Assembly (NCBI GenBank): GCA_947568835.1
Contig: OX387611.1
Span: 2,050,001 to 2,114,000 of the forward strand
DNA: 64,000 nucleotides
Reading direction: 5' to 3'
DNA from: Protonemura montana
Taxonomy: Eukaryota; Arthropoda; Insecta; Plecoptera; Nemouridae
Shown: positions 1-11,113 of the stretch, piece by piece
Position numbering within the stretch: the stretch's first letter is position 1
Layout of the letters: each line of letters starts with the position of its first letter
Made by a program: the position numbers and the translations under genes
The notes under the pieces: model-generated
The model's input: the letters and a program-made list of their open reading frames with translations, nothing else
What the model was told of the DNA's origin: nothing
Database searches by the model: none

Positions 1-400
1 AGCTGTGTACGTTTCTATGGAGCTCTTGAGCACCAAACTACAGCATCGCGGACAGAATATAAGTTGTGCTGCTGAAGAGCGCCGACCACAATCGGGTCGG
101 CCGGTTTTTAGAAAAGGTTTAAAGAATTTGACCCAAACTTGGTGAGTAAAATACAGTGTATGTAATATACAAAACAGCCATAATATATCGTCACAATTCA
201 ATAATTTTGAATATCAAACCAGAAGAGATTGAGCTAATTTCATCTCTAGCTACCTCAACCAGAGCCGTCAGGCTGGAGGCGGTAGGGCAATGAGAGCAAA
301 GGACGCCATACCGCCAACCAGAAGGAAAAATAATCCCAATTATCTGAAAGTATCCTTATTGATGGTAATACCATCAATTGATGGTCTTGATGGTTGATTA

Positions 401-1991
401 TTGATGGTTAAACATGCGGCAGTATACTTAGCAGTACCACTGATCCATATAATCTATTTATCTTTCGAACTAGGAAAGTTTCCTGATGCGTTAAAAAAGT
501 CCATCATATGCCCTTTGCATAAAAAAGGAGATAAAGCAAATATGAGTAATTATAGACCTTTAGCCCTACAGTCTGTTTTTTCAAAATTAATCGAAAATGC
601 TAATTGCACGCGACTAATTTCATTTCTCGAGTCTAATTTGCTACTAAGTGATTGTCAGCACGGGTTTAGAAAATTCAGATCTACCACGACCGCAATTAGT
701 AGCTTTGTTAATCAATTGATGACGTCTATGCAAAGAAACAATAAAGCGTATGGAATCTATTACGATTTTACGATGGCATTTAATATGGTAAATCAAAAAA
801 TGCTCTTATCTAAATTGAATTATATTGGAGTGCGGGGAGTCGCTAACAGATGGGTTGAATCATTCCTTCGAAATAGAAAACAAGTAGTTAAAATATCCCA
901 CCCCGAAGGAGTGTACTATTCCAACGAGGAGGTAGTTAACATAGGTGTGCCACAGGGGTCGTCGATCGCACCCATATTATTCAGAATTTATACGAATGAT
1001 CTCGACACGAAGGTAACTACGGGTTCTATGATTACTTTTGCTGATGATTCAACCCAATTAATAATAGATCAAAACAATAATATTGAGGAAATGAGCAAAT
1101 TAGCAGTTAAACAAATGTCGGAATGGAGCGTTGACAATGGACTATTGCTTAATGCATCGAAGACTGTCATTATTAATTTCAATAACAAATTATCACGATC
1201 GCAGACAGAAGAGAATATATCACCTCTTATATATCTAAATGGAAAAAGCATCAAGGTGTTACAAGAGACAAAGTTCTTAGGGCTAACAATAGATAGTAGA
1301 TTAAAATGGGATACACATATAAACAATGTGGCACTCAAGATCTCTTCAGGCTGTTATCTCATAAAGAGAATCATCCAAATATGTGATTTTAATACGGCAA
1401 AATTAGTTTACTACTCTTATGTGCATTCTAGGATTTTGTATGGGATTGTTTTATGGGGGCATTCGCCGTTAGCGAATAAATTGCTTATTTTACAAGAGAG
1501 GGCAATTAAATATCTAGCCAGCGCTAGTTATGACCCAACGAATCCCGGTGTTTATTTTAAGGATTCGACAAGACCACTCTTTAAAAAATTTGACGTAATG
1601 CCTATCCATTGTTTGTATATATTTAGTATTGTTATGTATATCTTTAGTAATAAGAATTTGACAAAGTTAAAAAATGGATATAAACATAATTATGTTTTAA
1701 GATATAACAGCACCTTGTATGACCTGACGACAACAATGTATTGTAGTGGACCTATCTCAAGAGCTGTGAACATTTTTAATCATCTGCCATTTTATGTTAA
1801 GTGTAAATATGAGGACAAAGAATTTGTAAAATTACTTAAGGAATTTTTAATGCACTTCTTTCTGTTTTTATTCACTGAACGATTTTTATAAAGGATATTT
1901 TAGTAATATGACATCAATCTATGTAATGTGACGTTCCAATGTTATACTTTGACCAATCTGGAATAAAATACATTATTATTATTATTATTAT
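401..1991 (+). mobile_element. 5'-truncated non-LTR retrotransposon, reverse transcriptase part
   Basis: An open frame of about 496 codons (401-1891) covers most of a reverse transcriptase and the C-terminal tail region. Visible motifs are NYRPLALQ, QHGFRKFRS, the palm segment YYDFTMAF (first Asp kept; the usual Lys and second Asp of DFSKAFD changed), GVPQGSS and the catalytic FADD. There is no endonuclease and no RNase H, and the first codon is not an ATG, so the copy is 5' truncated. Near 1853 a one-base slip replaces the expected end; the next frame reads FCFYSLNDFY, matching other copies here. The 3' end is an ATT/TTA run at about 1970-1991. It lies in the last visible intron of OR-1; the OR-2 intron at about 20425-20440 shows the uninterrupted site. 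The family looks CR1/L2/Daphne-like, which is an inference. Confidence 0.85.
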
Positions 1992-2018
1992 CTGGAGGCG
2001 CCATGAGCTACTTCTTAC

Positions 2019-5000
2019 CTCCACGGTGATCTGTTGCGACAGGAAGCAGAAGATTCCAAGCATCGAGTAGTACGTGCCGATTATGCCAGTGTAGATCAAC
2101 AAACTAGTGCTGCCTGATTTCTGAAATATGGCCGGCTTATTATTTTCACGCCTCCTGCACTGAGAATATCGTTATAAAAAAAAATTTGTCTATTATTTAC
2201 TTCAATCGCTGTGCAGATCTAAATTTGCAAACGTTCGAATCCAAATTTACTTAGAAGAGTTTCAAGCGTAAGTTTGGTAAAGATGCACACGATAAGAAAG
2301 TATTTAAAGATAAAATCCATGACTGGACAGATATTTGCGTAAAAAATATAAGTACACTGTAATGGACGGTGGATGTAAAGAAGGTGTTGAACGAACCATG
2401 GACGATGACGTCAGAATCAGCATGGCTAGCCCAAGGCAGACAACTATGTTGACGCTAAAGAACGCGTTCCAGTGTTCCTCTAGTGCGCGGATGAACCTGC
2501 ACGGAAGGGCACTTTATTTAATTTAAATTCCTTTTTATTACCATTTCTCCAATTCATAAGTGATGTTATTAACTAGGCAACTTCCAATGACATGCAGTGA
2601 AATTCTGTGAAGACCTCGTCCATGATGTGATATCCCAGCTTCCGGACCGAGTGTGGTCTGGGTGGAATCTGCCATCCAACCCTATCTGATTCAAGTTGGA
2701 GATTTTTTGCTTTTCTGCCAAAATGTTGGCTGGCCCTGCTAGAGCCGGGCCATCAATACTCCATCAAGCACGGCCTTAGCCCGACCACGACCAATCATGG
2801 ACCTGCTATAACAGCTACTCTCCAGTGACTCTGTCTTCAGTAACGCTACGTGCAATTTGTGGCTTTGTCCACCCTTCACTATTTGATGATCAACTTTAGC
2901 CCAGAGGGCTTTTGATAATCTCACCGGCCTCGGTAATACCTGTTGCTATTGGTCGAAACCACACCACGGTCGAAAAGAGGGCAATAGTTCTCTCAAGGAC
3001 CGAATTAACATCAAACTGTGGCTCAGAACTGTTTAAGATTAACTCACTTCAGCAGCTCGCAGTGGTGGGCAACACATTCCGTGAGTAGATCTTCCATTTT
3101 CAGTTGAATTTTGATCTCTTCCAGATTTTTTAATCCTGTGTCCGCATTCGCCATATCATCTTTATGAAAACAAAGGTAAGTATCGGGTCATTTTAAATTC
3201 GACCTTATGACAGTGTCCGGCTGTTCGCGCTATGTTTTTTTTTTTAAAGTGCAAAAAACCTCTCAATCGTCTCCATCTTGGAAATCGGTTACCTTGTCTG
3301 CTTTCCAAGTGTTCCAAGCTTCCGTACGTATCCACCAGGCCCATCTCCACCAAAAAAATTTCTATCGCATCTTGTTGTCCTTCTATTGGCGTCAGACTCT
3401 CAGCATCAACTTTTCCTTTATCGCGCACCGCGGCCTCTGCAGAGGACCGAAGACTGGCGAACTTATGGTTCAAGATTTTCAGTTGACCGCGCACGTTGAG
3501 GAACATGCAGAGGATCATCAAGTTGCAGCCGACGGTCATTGATGCCCCGTTGACTAAGTTGGCGGTGAATCCAAATAGGGCAATTTCGAATAGGCCTGGT
3601 TTGGTTACGTCGAATAGGTAGACACACCTGGAAGAGTATCGACTTTTAGGAAGTCCAGGAGATGTCACGACAGTCAATCGTTATTTAAAAAGAAGTGAAG
3701 GACAGGAATTTGTTTACGCTTGGCTATTATTTCCGATGACTTAAGTCGGAAGCGTTAGATTGCCAATAAGACGATAAGATTGCAAGGGGCTTCTTTTAAG
3801 TTATGGATTTTGCGATGAACAACATCATAATTCAAGGGCGTATCACAAGGTTGTCGCAATACTGCCTTCACATTCCTGGGTATTGTTAAGTAAGCGTTTA
3901 CTTAAAAATGGTAAATTGTGATTAATGACAGACTATAGACTCTAGTCTTGCCGACTAAGGCATAATGGCTAGAAGGTAAGCAAGCCAGTGGCCTGAAACG
4001 CACATGTCGGGAGTGGCTCTGACAGGTGTACATAGGTCACTTGCACTGTCATCGAGAGAGTTAGTCTGGGTACGAGTTCAAGTAGAAGGCTGTGTGACGC
4101 CTGGGCCTCGAGAACACGTAGATAGCTAAGATCGTGCTAGGGTCCTCTGGCTAGGTTGCGAATCCGCCCGAACAAGCTGAAGCATTTAACCGTGTGCGAA
4201 ATCTGAGAGGTCAAGAACAATTTATTGGAGATTCACAATTGTGAATGAACTAAGATGGCGATCGTTCTTTATGTAAACGTGTGATTATTAAGCTTGTCAA
4301 CATTTGGCTCGTACTGAACTCACGCTGAACTGTTCATTACGCAATAAACGCAATTTGGGCTTAAACATGCAGTACCGTAGTGACCTCTAGGTGACAGGTA
4401 CCTCTTTCATAGTTAAGCGAAAGCGAGCTGTGCCACCCCTGAACTGTGAGTGCATCTACATCCGTCACCTATCTTGCCTCTTATCTGGCGTTTACAACCA
4501 CCATGATTCCCGCCTTAAACCAACTTCTTAATTTTTATTATAGAATAATAATAAAAAAATCCACAGAATATAAATTTTGTTTTCTAAGCTAGGCGTATGA
4601 AACAATTACGTACAAAAGATACTACAGTTTATGCAATAAACACTTAATACAAGTAGTTCTAGTTCTTACTTGATCTGTCGTTCGAAGTTTCTCTCCTCAA
4701 GCACGTCGAAGCTTGCAACAATCATCACCGAGACTGTCAGAACAAACGTCACCCTCGGAACAGTGACCGACCAAAAGCGACACCACTTCTTCGTGTGTGT
4801 ATCGATCTCCTTGGCGTACTCGTCGTAGGGAGGGTACAGTTCGTCCACGTTACGCAGCAGCTGTACGAGCTCGGTTAGTTCGTCGTTCTTCAGCAAGAAG
4901 GTTAAGAAGATGGTTGTTGGCAGAAGGTTCCCGATGAAGTTAGCCAGACATTCAGAGACTTCGCCGAAGTTGTCCAAGTATTTGTAAATGTACAGGGGAT

Positions 5001-6904
5001 AGCCGTAGAAGCTATAAAGGGAGTAAAAGCCGAAGCTAAGTGAAGTCACTCGTCTGATGTAATAGCCGAGGCGTCTGGGTGCGTTTCTGTCGATCCAGAA
5101 TCCTGTTAAAAAAATTTCCGTCTCTTAGATGCATCTTGATGAATGAAGATGTTAATCTAATGGCCAAATTCTTTATGGACAACTTTGTATACATGATTAA
5201 AAAATGTTTCCCGATCAAGACATTGCGGTCCAGAGGAAGTGAATTTAACTTAAATTGATTAATGACAGAGACAAAGGACAATAAGAACTTGGCAAGAGAA
5301 GCAATGGCCGACATGGACTCAATCTCTCAGCCCAATCCGACCTTCACAAGATTGAGACTAGAAACAATGATACATTTTGCATATCAACTCATAGAGTCGA
5401 GCACTTTTCAATCAAATGTTTTCTATAACGGCGTTCAGCTCTAAAACCAGCTGCATGTATCTTTTATACAAAGCATAAAACATGTCAGACAGTTTACTAG
5501 CAAAGTAAAAAGTATTATATTAAAAAGAGCATTCTATTATGTTGACGAATTTTACAACTTATCAACTAAAGATTGGAATGAGGAAAAAAATGAGGAAAAA
5601 ATTGTGAACGAGCAAACTCTTTAACTTGTGACTCGTAACTCGTTAATAGTGAAAAATGACTGTAGATGTATGTTATGTATGTAATGTATGTAGTTTATCT
5701 TTTATGTATTTATTTATGAAATAATACACAGAAAGTAAGGACTTGAAACTTGAAACTTAGGATTTGGGGAAGGAGTCGAGGTGTTTCATGGGGTTTTATC
5801 GCATTTATCCTATTTTTCTGAAGCATCCAGGGAACAAGATAATATTTCTATTCTTTAATTAGTGCTGGTAAATACAGTTCAGCAACAGCAAAAAAAACTC
5901 TTTTCGTAAGAATTTTCCAGAAAATCCATTCCAAAAAATGTATATCTAAAAACGGGATACAACTAATAGAAAGGCTTCTCAAAATATTTAACTTAAGTAT
6001 TTTTTCACGATTAGTTTGGTATTGTGAACTGATTAAAGAAAAATGGGATCCACAGTTGTTAGGAAAACTCAGATTTTGTATCTGAAAAACATCGGAATAT
6101 GGCTTTTTTACAACAAAATAATATTTTTCTGATTTCTTCCGCCCTCCATAGAAACGCTTTATTTCATTTAAAACGTCAACAAGTTTAAATTTAATTAAAA
6201 CGTATAATTATTTCTCCCTCTCCGGCATTTGCAATTTAAATCAGACTTGTCCACTTCTTACAATTTTAAACACGAGTACAACACGGGATATTGATGTGAA
6301 TTTGTTTCGAGGCGTAATGATAGGTTTGGTTGTCTGCCAGCCGGCCGAGGAAAAGCAATTTAAAAATCGATATTGTTTTAAGAATCAGCTTCGTCAAAGT
6401 GTTATTTCATTGACATCATTCAAGCTGCCTGGATGACGTCACGTGTGGGAGGCGGGCAACAGTGGCTTACTCTGGATCATATTTGGTGGAAAAAAATACT
6501 CTGGATCAAATTTGGTGTAGGAGACCACCGAATGGTTTGCCTTGTGGAAAACACTGGTCCTCGTGAGATCACCGAAGTAAAGTAACACTGCACTGTGAAA
6601 CTAGTTGAAAAAATAAACTGAAATACAATACTTTATCCAGTTTGCAATTCAAATCAAATTTCAATACAAAGAACCTGATTGATTACAACTTTCTGTTTTA
6701 CCCACTGAGGTCATGAAGCCTTCCAGTCAGCCTCGGACCAAGAGTTTAAATCTCACTCTGGGCTACCGGAGTAACTTGTAAACGCCGGGCTAATTTCTGC
6801 ATGATCCACACTTCACTTGCCAACAAGCCGCCAGGTGCGCTTGCTCCAGACACTGACTCACCTGTGACTTGCAGCATCTGCATGTTTTTCTCGAGGACCC
6901 TCAT
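2019..6904 (-). CDS. OR-1: insect odorant receptor (7tm_6), 3' exons outside window
   Basis: Six of eight expected exons are present, read right to left: 6904-6862, 5102-4670, 3627-3293, 3159-3048, 2496-2397, 2120-2019. Each is open, with GT..AG borders and phases 1,2,1,2,0 identical to OR-2 and OR-3. Exon 1 starts MRVLEKNMQMLQVTG. Exon 2 carries TM1-TM3 and the conserved VDELYPPYDEY block; it is one codon shorter than in OR-2 and OR-3. Exon 3 holds TM4 and a long acidic loop, exon 5 TM5 and exon 6 TM6. The TM7 exon and terminal exon should lie left of base 1, since bases 1-40 match the intron just before that exon in OR-2 and OR-3. By family knowledge the product is an odorant-tuning channel subunit working with Orco in sensory-neuron dendrites. 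The exon 4 acceptor (aag instead of cag) is weak. No lesion is visible in this part. Confidence 0.85.
3820..4520. other. Insertion of about 0.7 kb in the exon 2/exon 3 intron of OR-1
   Basis: This intron is about 1.04 kb in OR-1 but about 0.45 kb in OR-2. The two match outside this stretch and diverge inside it. No open frame of note is present. The right part (about 4240-4390) includes an AATAAA-like motif after a run reading tactgaactcacgctgaac, which would fit the R/U5 part of a solo LTR, but clear TG..CA ends with a matching target duplication were not found. It is left unclassified. Confidence 0.45.
5103..6861 (-). other. Intron 1 of OR-1
   Basis: This non-coding stretch of about 1.76 kb lies between the 43-base first exon and exon 2 of OR-1. 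Blocks of it match intron 1 of OR-2 (23037-25433), for example the gaggcgtaatgataggttt block at about 6309 and 23639, so it was duplicated with the gene. It contains one 5S-rRNA-like repeat at about 6520-6598. I see no further gene in it. Confidence 0.6.
6520..6598 (+). repeat. 5S-rRNA-like repeat (SINE or pseudogene)
   Basis: The sequence contains ggtcctcgtgagatcaccga followed by agtaaagtaacactgcactg. This follows the internal part of eukaryotic 5S rRNA (CCGATCACCGAAGTTAAGCA) with several changes. Only part of a 5S gene is recognisable, the outer stem halves do not match, and related copies lie at 25.1, 40.4 and 63.8 kb. A dispersed 5S-derived repeat is more likely than a functional gene. 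Confidence 0.55.
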
Positions 6905-7000
6905 TCTGCAGACTTTGGCTTCACCCACTTCTTGGCCAGACTGTCAGGACATCGGGCGACCAACAAGCGACGGACAACGTTTTAAAGCGGCGACAGCTTT
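6905..7000 (-). promoter_or_regulatory. Conserved 5' flank of OR-1 exon 1
   Basis: The bases just upstream of the OR-1 start codon (read on the minus strand) match the same position in OR-2, OR-3, OR-4 and OR-5: a block around gatgtcctgacagtctggcc, then the sequence leading into the ATG. It also contains a TTTAAA motif inside ctttaaaacgttgt-type sequence. Conservation across five copies suggests 5' UTR and possibly core promoter. The transcription start cannot be located from sequence alone. Confidence 0.45.
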
Positions 7001-8858
7001 TAAGAAGAAATGAGATTAAAGATGCATAAAGCAACAAAAAAATGCAACACCGAAGAACACGGAACGTCGCTATAAAATCGTTGCCCGGCGTAATGATAGG
7101 TTCCTTTGTCTGCCAACCGGCCAAGGAACAGCATATTTTTCACATATTTAATATGGTAAGTGTCCGTCTTATCAATGTTGAATTTCAAGCATTGGAACTG
7201 AATATTAAAATCTGATGTAGACATAAGATAATCGACACATTGCGTCTGGCGGCGATAATATCATAAATCAGTACTGAAACTGAGAAATGTTTTGAAGTTT
7301 GTTGCCAGGCGTAATGATGAAAGTCTTGGCTTGTGTTGCCTTGGAATAAAACGAGGTCAGGCCACTGTGTGGAGATACAATATTCATAACCAATCAACAT
7401 CGACCGCGTATCACAGACATGTCTATGTAAATGGAGAGGAGTTGGCAACTATATAACAATTAAAAACAAAAATATTCAAATTTTTCCTCCGGTTCATTTG
7501 CTTTAGCGAAGGATGCTTTATTTAAAGACCAACTGGCTTATTTCAATGCTTGAAAAAGCAGTGATAAAGTTGTATTTGCACTACGGGTGCTGTAAAAGTT
7601 ATTACAAATAAATACATTCATATTTGCCAGTAAAACAGTGGAAGATATGAACTTGGAGTGTATTTTTAAGACATCAGATGTGACAAGTTGAGTTTTCTGC
7701 TTGGGATCAACCAAGAATTTGTACCTTGAAGTAAATCTGGCTTTGTCAGCGTTTTTGCTTGGCGTGCGATGATGATTGGTGATTTGGGTATACATTTTTC
7801 AGACGGTAATAGTGTTCATAATAATAAAATTTCCCACGCATTACAAGCGTTTGCAATTTAAATAAGATTTCATCCTAATACAGCAACGAATCCAACGTCA
7901 AAATTAGAGTTACTCGAGTTTGACAGGTTGTGACGTATAGCGTCACTAGAATCAGAGTGACTGTGAGTATTCACAGCTTCATGGTTCTACTCCATGGAGA
8001 ACTGTCATTCTCATCAAATACACTAAAATCATCTCAAAAAGCCAATGTCAAAATAGCTCAATGGGCTAGAGCAACACCCACGATAGGTGGAGATCGAGGT
8101 TTGGGCATCAATTTTTGATACGTTTATAATTATAAAATTGCACATTATTTCCGCTTTTAAGTGAAGTTAAGAAGCTCTGGGCGTTCCTGTGGCACTGGTT
8201 TAGTTGACGAGGATTCAGATGGCCTCACACGAGTGCGAGTAGGCCGTAAGAAATGTTTAAAAATTCATGTAAATTTATGTCAGTCCAGTTCTGGCTGGCA
8301 GCTTAAAATTCTTCACGAAAGCTTATCATTTGCACGGCGTGGGAAAGAAGGTTGCCAACATTTAGCACCACGCCGAGTCTGCTGTCGAATTAAATCTGCA
8401 GACCAGACGTCATCAGGTGACATCTGCCATGGCGTGGGAAAGACTCGCCGGCAACTTTCTGGCTTGCAACGGTCTCCTTGGGTTTAAAATGGGTTTGGAA
8501 ATCGCAGAGTTTGAAATCCCAGCAAAATGCAATCTCGACTCAGCACGCGCTAGTTTCTCTGTGCGTTGCCATGACAGGCCCAGCAAATGAAGCAGCCACG
8601 TTTCATATTTACGACATCAACAAGTTGATCTGTCACTTGGTTGCTATGCAACAACTTTGTGTGCGGTGGCGTAAATCGCATGCTGTTTTTGAATTCATGT
8701 TTCATCGCGTGTCGGTCGATAGTCGGAACTGTCAAACGATCGACATAAATGATTAAAATACACATCGGTAACTGTTAGTTATATTCCAGCAAGCGGTGAA
8801 CGCGGTCTCTCTATATTGCTTTAGTTTTTTTAACTGAAAAACGAAGACGGTAAATGCC
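7001..8858. other. Intergenic region left of the Harbinger element, partly duplicated
   Basis: From about 7000 to 7800 this matches the flank upstream of OR-2 (25560-26179, resuming at about 32750). It therefore belongs to a duplicated unit and serves as a pre-insertion reference for the retrotransposon at 26.2 kb: aataaatacat occurs once here, at 7607-7617. Short open frames occur between 8161 and 8756, but none resembles a known protein and none shows clear exon borders. A tRNA-derived SINE lies at about 7885-8150. Confidence 0.5.
7885..8150 (+). repeat. tRNA-derived SINE, copy a
   Basis: The copy contains a tRNA-like segment with a degenerate A box (tagctcaatgggctagagca), then aggtggagatcgaggttt and a tail beginning gggcatcaatttttga. 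The upstream part (gtatagcgtcactagaatca) recurs in the copies at 15.4 and 58.2 kb. Just before it, at 7797-7880, the tail of another copy is seen (gtgttcataataataaaatt, then gcgtttgcaatttaaat). The dispersed repeat structure marks it as a SINE rather than a tRNA gene. Confidence 0.65.
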
Positions 8859-9057
8859 ACCTGGGTGGCGAGTCTCGACGCACTTTCGTACAACGAGAAT
8901 TCTTGTTGTACGAAAATTTTCGTTAGCAACGGACGATTTGCGAGTCTCGACGAAACCGTGACAGAAATACTCGTGTTATAGTGAACGACAACTCTGACTA
9001 GGGTCTGAGCTACCGAGATTGGATAATCGTGACGACTTTGAGCTACATAACCTCAAA

Positions 9058-10920
9058 ATGGACGCCGACTTTTTTATTTTACAATTGTTGGCAGTTGAGG
9101 AAATTGCGGAAAGGAGGCGAAATAGGGCACGTAGAATCCACACGGTACGAATAGGAGCTCTGGAGATGGAGGAAGTTGCCTTCATGGCAAGGTTTAGGCT
9201 ACCAAGGGCAGTGGTTCTAACGTTAATCGAAGATCTTCGACCGGGATTGCCTGTGCAGCGACGTCGTTCTAGCCTGAGCGTGGAAGTGATGGTAAGCTTG
9301 ATTCTAGATGAAGTGAATAGAAATCTTATAGTTTATCTTTTAAATTCAATTAGCATTCTACTAAAATGGTGTTCATTTGTTGTCATAATCAGGTTCTGAC
9401 GGCCCTGCGATTTTACGCAGTCGGGAGCTACCAGCGGTCGATAGGCGAGGAGAGAACTCTAGCGATCAGCCAAAAGTCAGTAAGTCGCTGCATTCGGCTG
9501 GTCAGTAGGGTCATGAACACCCTGTTGCTGGCTAGATGGGTGAAATTCCCAACTACACCACTCGATCAAGCCAGCAAGAAGGCAATGTAAGTTATCTTCA
9601 ATAAAGTTTGCATTTGAAAAAAATGTGGTTCAACTAGATTTAGCAGTCGCATGAAGCTTCCATATATCTGGTACTCTAATTAAGTAAATGAAAATGTACA
9701 ACATATTCTGTTTTATATGCCAACAGGTTCAACAACAAGTATCATTTGCCTGGTGTCGTGGGAGCGATCGATTGCACCCATGTTTTGATTTCCCCCCCAC
9801 CAATGGACCATCCCGATTACCCAGAACACATATATCTAAACCACCATGGATCACACTCGTTGAACGTTCAGTTGGTTAGTAGGCGTGCCTCAATAACTTC
9901 GATGAAAATCATATTTTAAAACTCTTTGCTTGCAATTTTTTAAATTCAACTAACAACTGCCAATAGATTCCCTAGTTTATGATGTGTAGACTGTTTTTAA
10001 ACAGTAGGTAGTAATATTTGGTAGGAAAATTAATTTTTAAAATAGGAAAGAGTTTTGCATTAACAATTAGGTAGTATGAGTAGGTACCTACCTACTTGCT
10101 TTGTTAGTTTATTGGATTCTTTGAATGAATTAAAACTGATTTCACATCCAGAACTAAACTTTTAAATTGGTATTGGCTAACAACTCTTGCTTTGTGTTAC
10201 ACGTAGGTATGTGATGAAAAGCTAGAGATACTGAACGTGGTGGCCAATCAATCCGGGTCGAAGCCACGATTCCCATATTTGGCGCGGCTCCCGTCTTCGA
10301 GAGGGAATGATGGCCCAGCATGCCCAGGGGAACAAAGCTACGTGGCTGATTGGTAACAATAATATTTGTTCATCATTTAGGTTGGTAAATTGACAGTTTT
10401 CAAGTATGCATTGAAATGCATTGAAATATGCAAGAACATGGTAATGACAGTTGTTGCCCTCAGCCCCTCAATTATTGATTGTTTGTCATTGTTCGCACTT
10501 TATGCTTGTGATGCTAGAATAATACTCAATTTCACAGGGGACAGCGGATACCCGCTGGAACCATGGCTGATGACGCCCACTCTCCATGCAGTGCCTGGCT
10601 CGCCGGAAGCCCGCTACTACAGGGCGCACTGCGCGGCTCGCAACGTCATTGAACGACTGAACGGTGCCATCAAGTCGCGGTGGCGCTGCATTAACGGACA
10701 GCGGACGCTCAACTACATGCCACCGATTGCATCGAGGATCGTCACTTCGTGCGTTGTGCTGCACAAAATTGCCACTTTCCATCGAGTGCCGCTGCCAGCA
10801 CACCTACCACACCACCCGGTCATTGTTCTCCCGCAAGCAGTCCAACCCCCCGGGCCCAACCACCTCTTGACCCAGGGTCGTGCCACTCGCGACCACCTAA
10901 TTGCCACTTATTTCCGTTAG
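9058..10920 (+). pseudogene. Harbinger transposase (HARBI1-like), one frameshift
   Basis: Five exons are proposed: 9058-9291, 9393-9586, 9727-9874, 10207-10352 and 10538-10920, each with GT..AG borders. The first ATG in frame, MDADFF at 9058, is taken as start. Exon 2 resembles the HARBI1 region before the catalytic core. Exon 3 has GAIDCTHV with the first catalytic Asp, exon 4 has PGRSHDSHIWRGSRL with the second, and exon 5 has GDSGYPLEPWLMTP and NVIERLNGAIKSRWRC with the catalytic Glu. In exon 4 the frame shifts by one base between NVVANQ and PGRSHDS (about 10245-10255), consistent with the summed exon length being one over a multiple of three. All acidic catalytic residues remain visible. 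In this family the nuclease cuts at the terminal repeats together with a SANT/Myb partner. Confidence 0.8.
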
Positions 10921-11113
10921 GCAATCTAGCGCAAAAAATTTGAAACGCATTGCAATCAATCTTTACCAATCAAAATCGTTATCTGGTAGTATGGAAAGTT
11001 TTTTATTTTTTCTCCTTTTCTGTAGAAGAGGAAAGAACACTTAAAAAACAGGTAAGATAGTGAAAAATGAAAAAAATGAATGAATAATTTTGAAAATGTG
11101 CAGACAAGTTAGA

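Noticed and set aside
3207-3542. Plus-strand frames over OR-1 exon 3
   Set aside because: They are antisense to a well-supported receptor exon, and the same antisense openness recurs at each OR exon 3.
6746-6928. Single-exon 60-codon proteins starting MGEAKVCRM or MCEAKVCRM at several places
   Set aside because: They start with non-ATG codons and run through the gtgagt donor of OR exon 1; only the first 43 bases from ATG are coding.
8161-8756. Two plus-strand frames of 92-108 codons left of the Harbinger element
   Set aside because: No start context, splice borders or recognisable motif; one starts with a non-ATG codon.
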